NCBI GenBank assembly: GCA_900756605.1
Contig: CAAEKX010000407.1
Span: 1-10,892 of the forward strand
Source of the DNA: Coriobacteriia bacterium
Lineage (GTDB): Bacteria > Actinomycetota > Coriobacteriia > Coriobacteriales > QAMH01
Direction of reading: 5' to 3'
Length of the DNA: 10,892 nucleotides
Below the pieces are notes generated by a model. The model made no database searches and was not told where the DNA came from. It saw nothing but the letters and a program-made list of their open reading frames with translations. Shown here one piece after another: positions 8,506 through 10,892 of this stretch. Positions within the stretch are counted from its first letter, which is position 1. Each line of letters opens with the position of its first letter. The translations under genes and the position numbers were made by a program.

Positions 8506-8976
8506 ATGACCGGTAGACCGCAACGAGAGAAACCCAAGGAGACGATCCGGGCCGCCGTAAGCGAGGACATCTACGCTTCTGTGTTACCACTGCTCAAGAA
8601 CGATACGTTGACTTTCGCAAGCGTAAGTCAGCTTGTCGAGACCATTATCTTTCTATCCGAGCACATCTACGTGGCAGAACCCGATGATAGCTTTGTCATC
8701 GGTTTGGTGCGGCTGCGAGCGGACAGGGTTATCGACCAGATCAGGAACCCCCAGCTCATGGCATCGCGCTACATACACGTCACCCTTGACGTGGACGCGG
8801 TGGGTTTTCTCGATTTGCTTGTGCGCAAATACCCCATGCTCTTCAGGAATCGCAGCGAGGTCATAGAGCTTTTGCTCCTCAACATCGGCGAGGAGTGCGG
8901 CACGTCAAATGGCACGCGGTATTATGCCAGCAGGCTGGCAGAGGTGCTCAGCCTGCATCCCGTGCACAAGCGATAG
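8506..8976 (+). CDS. Probable DNA-binding protein with two ribbon-helix-helix-like units in one chain
   Basis: This is the only plus-strand gene; it encodes 156 residues. After a basic, proline-containing start (GRPQREKPKE) comes a strand and two helices (residues 13-52: TIRAAVSEDIYASVLPLL, then FASVSQLVETIIFLSE). The same layout recurs at 89-128 (YIHVTLDVDAVGFLDLLV, then FRNRSEVIELLLLNIGE). The two 40-residue blocks align without gaps, sharing Ile, Asp, Leu, Phe, Ser and Glu at matching positions, including the S-x-x-[VI]-E of helix two. In RHH proteins the strands of two subunits form one DNA-reading sheet, so a single chain could act as its own dimer. The start at 8506 is chosen because AGGA is 6 bases upstream; the ATG at 8500 touches AGGA. 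A repressor of its own divergent promoter region is inferred. The stop, TAG, is 11 bases from the facing gene's stop. Confidence 0.66.
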   Translation: MTGRPQREKPKETIRAAVSEDIYASVLPLLKNDTLTFASVSQLVETIIFLSEHIYVAEPDDSFVIGLVRLRADRVIDQIRNPQLMASRYIHVTLDVDAVGFLDLLVRKYPMLFRNRSEVIELLLLNIGEECGTSNGTRYYASRLAEVLSLHPVHKR

Positions 8977-8987
8977 AAGGTCGCGAG

Positions 8988-9626
8988 CTACTTCTCTTCC
9001 TTGAGACGCTTCTTGTGAGCGGCGACGATCTGCTCCGAGCGCATGCGCAGCGTGCCCGATGCGTTCTCGGAATCGAACTTCATGCGCTGGGCGAGTGCGG
9101 AACTCGTGGCAAGCGAGATGTTTCCCTCGGCAAAGGCGACGAGCTGCATGAGCATGTCGGTGAACTCGGGATTACCGTGATAGCACTGGATGGCCTCGTC
9201 GATCTGCGTCCAGACCTCTTCGGAATTATCGACCGAGGCACTACCGTAGCCACAGAAGAAGTGGAACGCGGCCTCGCGCACGAAGCCGTTCGTCTCGTCA
9301 TATAGCGAGTCCTCCGCCGCGACGAGCACGTCCTCGTCATAGCGCTGGCCGGCCTTGCCCATCTGGTCGAGCGCGTGCAGAACTTCCCAGCGCGTCTGTG
9401 CTTCGGGCTTGGTCAGGCCACTGGCGATGTCATCGGCATAGGGAAGCAGAACGCTTGCGTCCTTGTCGGCGATGAGCGCGACGGTCGAGGCGGCCTTCTG
9501 GCGACGAATCCTGCTTGAACCGGCTATCTCCTGCGCGAGCGCATCGACGAGACTCTCGTCGGTAAGCGCCTGCTCGGCCAACGCCTCGCGTTCCTCTGCC
9601 GTACCAATCTTCAGTTCCTCTGCCAT
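8988..9626 (-). CDS. HEAT-like helical repeat protein, unknown function
   Basis: A 212-residue, acidic, almost wholly helical protein with no signal peptide or membrane segment. Helix pairs with conserved small and hydrophobic spacing suggest HEAT/Armadillo-type repeats, clearest at RIRRQKAASTVALIADKD (about 39-56), the ASGLTKPEAQTRWEVLHALDQMG stretch and NGFVREAAFHFFCGYG. Such repeats usually form a protein-binding scaffold; no catalytic motif is seen. The C-terminus is basic (AAHKKRLKEEK). It lies 36 bases behind citrate synthase with AAGGG 9 bases before its ATG, so the two probably share a transcript and this protein may act on that enzyme or on the same conditions. It is convergent with the RHH-like gene, and the stop is TAG. 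Function is not known to me. Confidence 0.78.
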   Translation of the reverse strand: MAEELKIGTAEEREALAEQALTDESLVDALAQEIAGSSRIRRQKAASTVALIADKDASVLLPYADDIASGLTKPEAQTRWEVLHALDQMGKAGQRYDEDVLVAAEDSLYDETNGFVREAAFHFFCGYGSASVDNSEEVWTQIDEAIQCYHGNPEFTDMLMQLVAFAEGNISLATSSALAQRMKFDSENASGTLRMRSEQIVAAHKKRLKEEK

Positions 9627-9662
9627 ACGAGCACGCCCTTTCGCTTCTCGTTGTTTGTCTGC

Positions 9663-10892
9663 CTAGTCGTTGTAGAACGCCTGTACCTGATCGATCTCTT
9701 CGACGACTTCTTCTTGCACCGCCTGCTCGCGCTCGTCCATGGAGATGTACGAACGCGTGCTGTTGATTGCCTTGTACGCGGGACGAATGATGCGCTTGCC
9801 CTCGACGATTTCCTCGAAGCGATGCGCCGCCCAGCCGGCCATGCGGGCACAGGCGAACAGGGGCGTGAACAGATCTTCCGGAATGCCCATCATGGAGTAG
9901 ATGAAGCCCGAGTACATGTCCACGTTCGCGCACAGCTCCTTGGTGGAGCCCTTCTCGCGCGCGAACACCTCGGGCGTCAAACGCTCGATAGATTTCAGCA
10001 GGTTCAGCTCGGCCTCGTATTCCGTGCCGGCGGCCAGCTGCTCGGCGAAGCGCTTGCCGATGACGGCGCGCGGGTCGGAAAGCGTATACACCGCGTGTCC
10101 CATGCCGTAGACGAGCCCCGTGCCGTCATAGGCCTGCTTGTTCACGATTTTCGCCAGGTAGGAGGCCACTTCGTCGTCGTCTTCCCAGTTCTTCACGTTT
10201 TCCTTGATCTCCGCCTGCATGGCGCGCACCTGGTGATTCGCACCGCCATGGCGATGGCCCTTGAGCGACCCGAAGGCCGCCGCATAGGTGGAATAAGGGT
10301 CGGTGTCCGCCGAGGAGAGCACGTGGGTCGTGAAGGACGAGTTGTTGCCGCCGCCGTGCTCGGCGTGCAGGCACAGCATGATGTCGAGCATGCGGGCCTC
10401 TTCCGCCGTGAACGAGCGATCGGGACGCAGCATGGAAAGGATGGTCTCGGCCGTGGACTGACCGGGCACGAAGCGGTGCATGATCATGGATTCGTGGTTA
10501 AAGGCGGCCTGCTTGGCGTAGTAGGCCAGCACCATGATGCGCGGCAGGCGGCTGATAAGCGAGAGCGCCGTGTGAATCTCGTGCTCGGGCGAGCGGTCCT
10601 CGGCGGACTCGTCGGCCGCGTACAGGCGCAGAATGGAGCGGGCCATCATGTTCATGAGGTCGGGTGAGGTGTCCACCATAAGCGTGCTGGCCGTGAACCC
10701 GTCGGGCAGCTCGCGCTGGGAATCGATCACTTCCACGAAGCGGTTGAGACGCTCCTGCGTCGGCAGCTCGCCCATGAGCAGCAGATAGGCCACCTCTTCG
10801 AAAGCGAAGCGGCGCGTCGGGTCCAAATCGCCCAGAAGGTCGTAAAGGTCGTAGCCGCGCAGGCGCAGCGAGCCCTCGGCCGGCATCTTCTC
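9663..10892 (-). CDS. gltA: Citrate synthase, 5'-truncated by the window
   Basis: Citrate synthase condenses acetyl-CoA with oxaloacetate to citrate, the entry step of the TCA cycle or, in anaerobes, of 2-oxoglutarate and glutamate supply. The visible 409 residues lack only the extreme N-terminus: the frame continues upstream (Glu-Lys) past the first visible Met, which sits just before the conserved SLRLRGYDLYDLL and is therefore internal. Catalytic residues are present, counted from that Met: His213 in GHRHGGAN, His264 in GMGHAVYTLSDPRA and Asp323 in NVDMYSG. The insert KENVKNWEDDDEVASYLAKIVN before the second histidine and the GHAVYTLSDPRA form recall citrate synthases of anaerobic Firmicutes-type bacteria (from memory). 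A 2-methylcitrate synthase cannot be excluded by sequence alone. It is first in a pair with the HEAT-like gene. The stop is TAG. Confidence 0.94.
   Translation of the reverse strand, partial: EKMPAEGSLRLRGYDLYDLLGDLDPTRRFAFEEVAYLLLMGELPTQERLNRFVEVIDSQRELPDGFTASTLMVDTSPDLMNMMARSILRLYAADESAEDRSPEHEIHTALSLISRLPRIMVLAYYAKQAAFNHESMIMHRFVPGQSTAETILSMLRPDRSFTAEEARMLDIMLCLHAEHGGGNNSSFTTHVLSSADTDPYSTYAAAFGSLKGHRHGGANHQVRAMQAEIKENVKNWEDDDEVASYLAKIVNKQAYDGTGLVYGMGHAVYTLSDPRAVIGKRFAEQLAAGTEYEAELNLLKSIERLTPEVFAREKGSTKELCANVDMYSGFIYSMMGIPEDLFTPLFACARMAGWAAHRFEEIVEGKRIIRPAYKAINSTRSYISMDEREQAVQEEVVEEIDQVQAFYND

Noticed and set aside
9663..10892. Ala after the catalytic His in GHAVYTLSDPRA as an odd citrate synthase change
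   Set aside because: GHAV also occurs in eukaryotic-type citrate synthase, and the catalytic His, His, Asp set is intact, so this is normal family variation.

Overview
This GC-rich window is most like a chromosomal segment from a class Coriobacteriia actinobacterium (gut Eggerthellaceae/Coriobacteriaceae type). That placement is an inference. It rests on a transketolase that looks split into subunits, a prfB with no programmed frameshift, a SecA with its C-terminal zinc motif, a large STAND/SARP-type regulator, and a citrate synthase followed by a small HEAT-like gene. No rRNA, tRNA, CRISPR array, transposase or integrase was seen.

Layout: seven of the eight genes run leftwards on the minus strand. 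From the right edge, a citrate synthase (5' end outside the window) is followed by a HEAT-like helical-repeat protein. A single plus-strand gene (8506-8976) meets that pair tail to tail, with 11 bp between stop codons. It appears to encode two ribbon-helix-helix-like units in one chain. It diverges from a leftward Rossmann/P-loop-like protein of unknown function (7768-8397). Next come a small one-pass membrane protein (7390-7650) and an 890-residue regulator with a MalT-like NTPase module and a C-terminal winged helix plus BTAD (4702-7374). The left third is housekeeping: secA, prfB 11 bp behind it, an intergenic palindromic repeat, then the start of transketolase (3' end outside the window).

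How the genes may work together: secA and prfB look co-transcribed and possibly translationally coupled. Citrate synthase and the HEAT-like gene look like a two-gene unit. The four genes between 4702 and 8976 have no housekeeping role that I recognise and look like an accessory signalling module: a probable DNA-binding repressor facing an ATPase-like protein, then a membrane peptide coupled to a STAND transcription factor. This is the part most likely to be undescribed, but its function cannot be read from the sequence.

Points of note: the release factor 2 stop-codon recognition tripeptide reads SPT instead of SPF. Six of eight stop codons are TAG, including that of prfB itself. A hairpin encloses the whole Shine-Dalgarno sequence of the small membrane gene. 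One end of the palindromic repeat lies on the candidate -35 box of transketolase. No gene-free stretch exceeds 300 bases.
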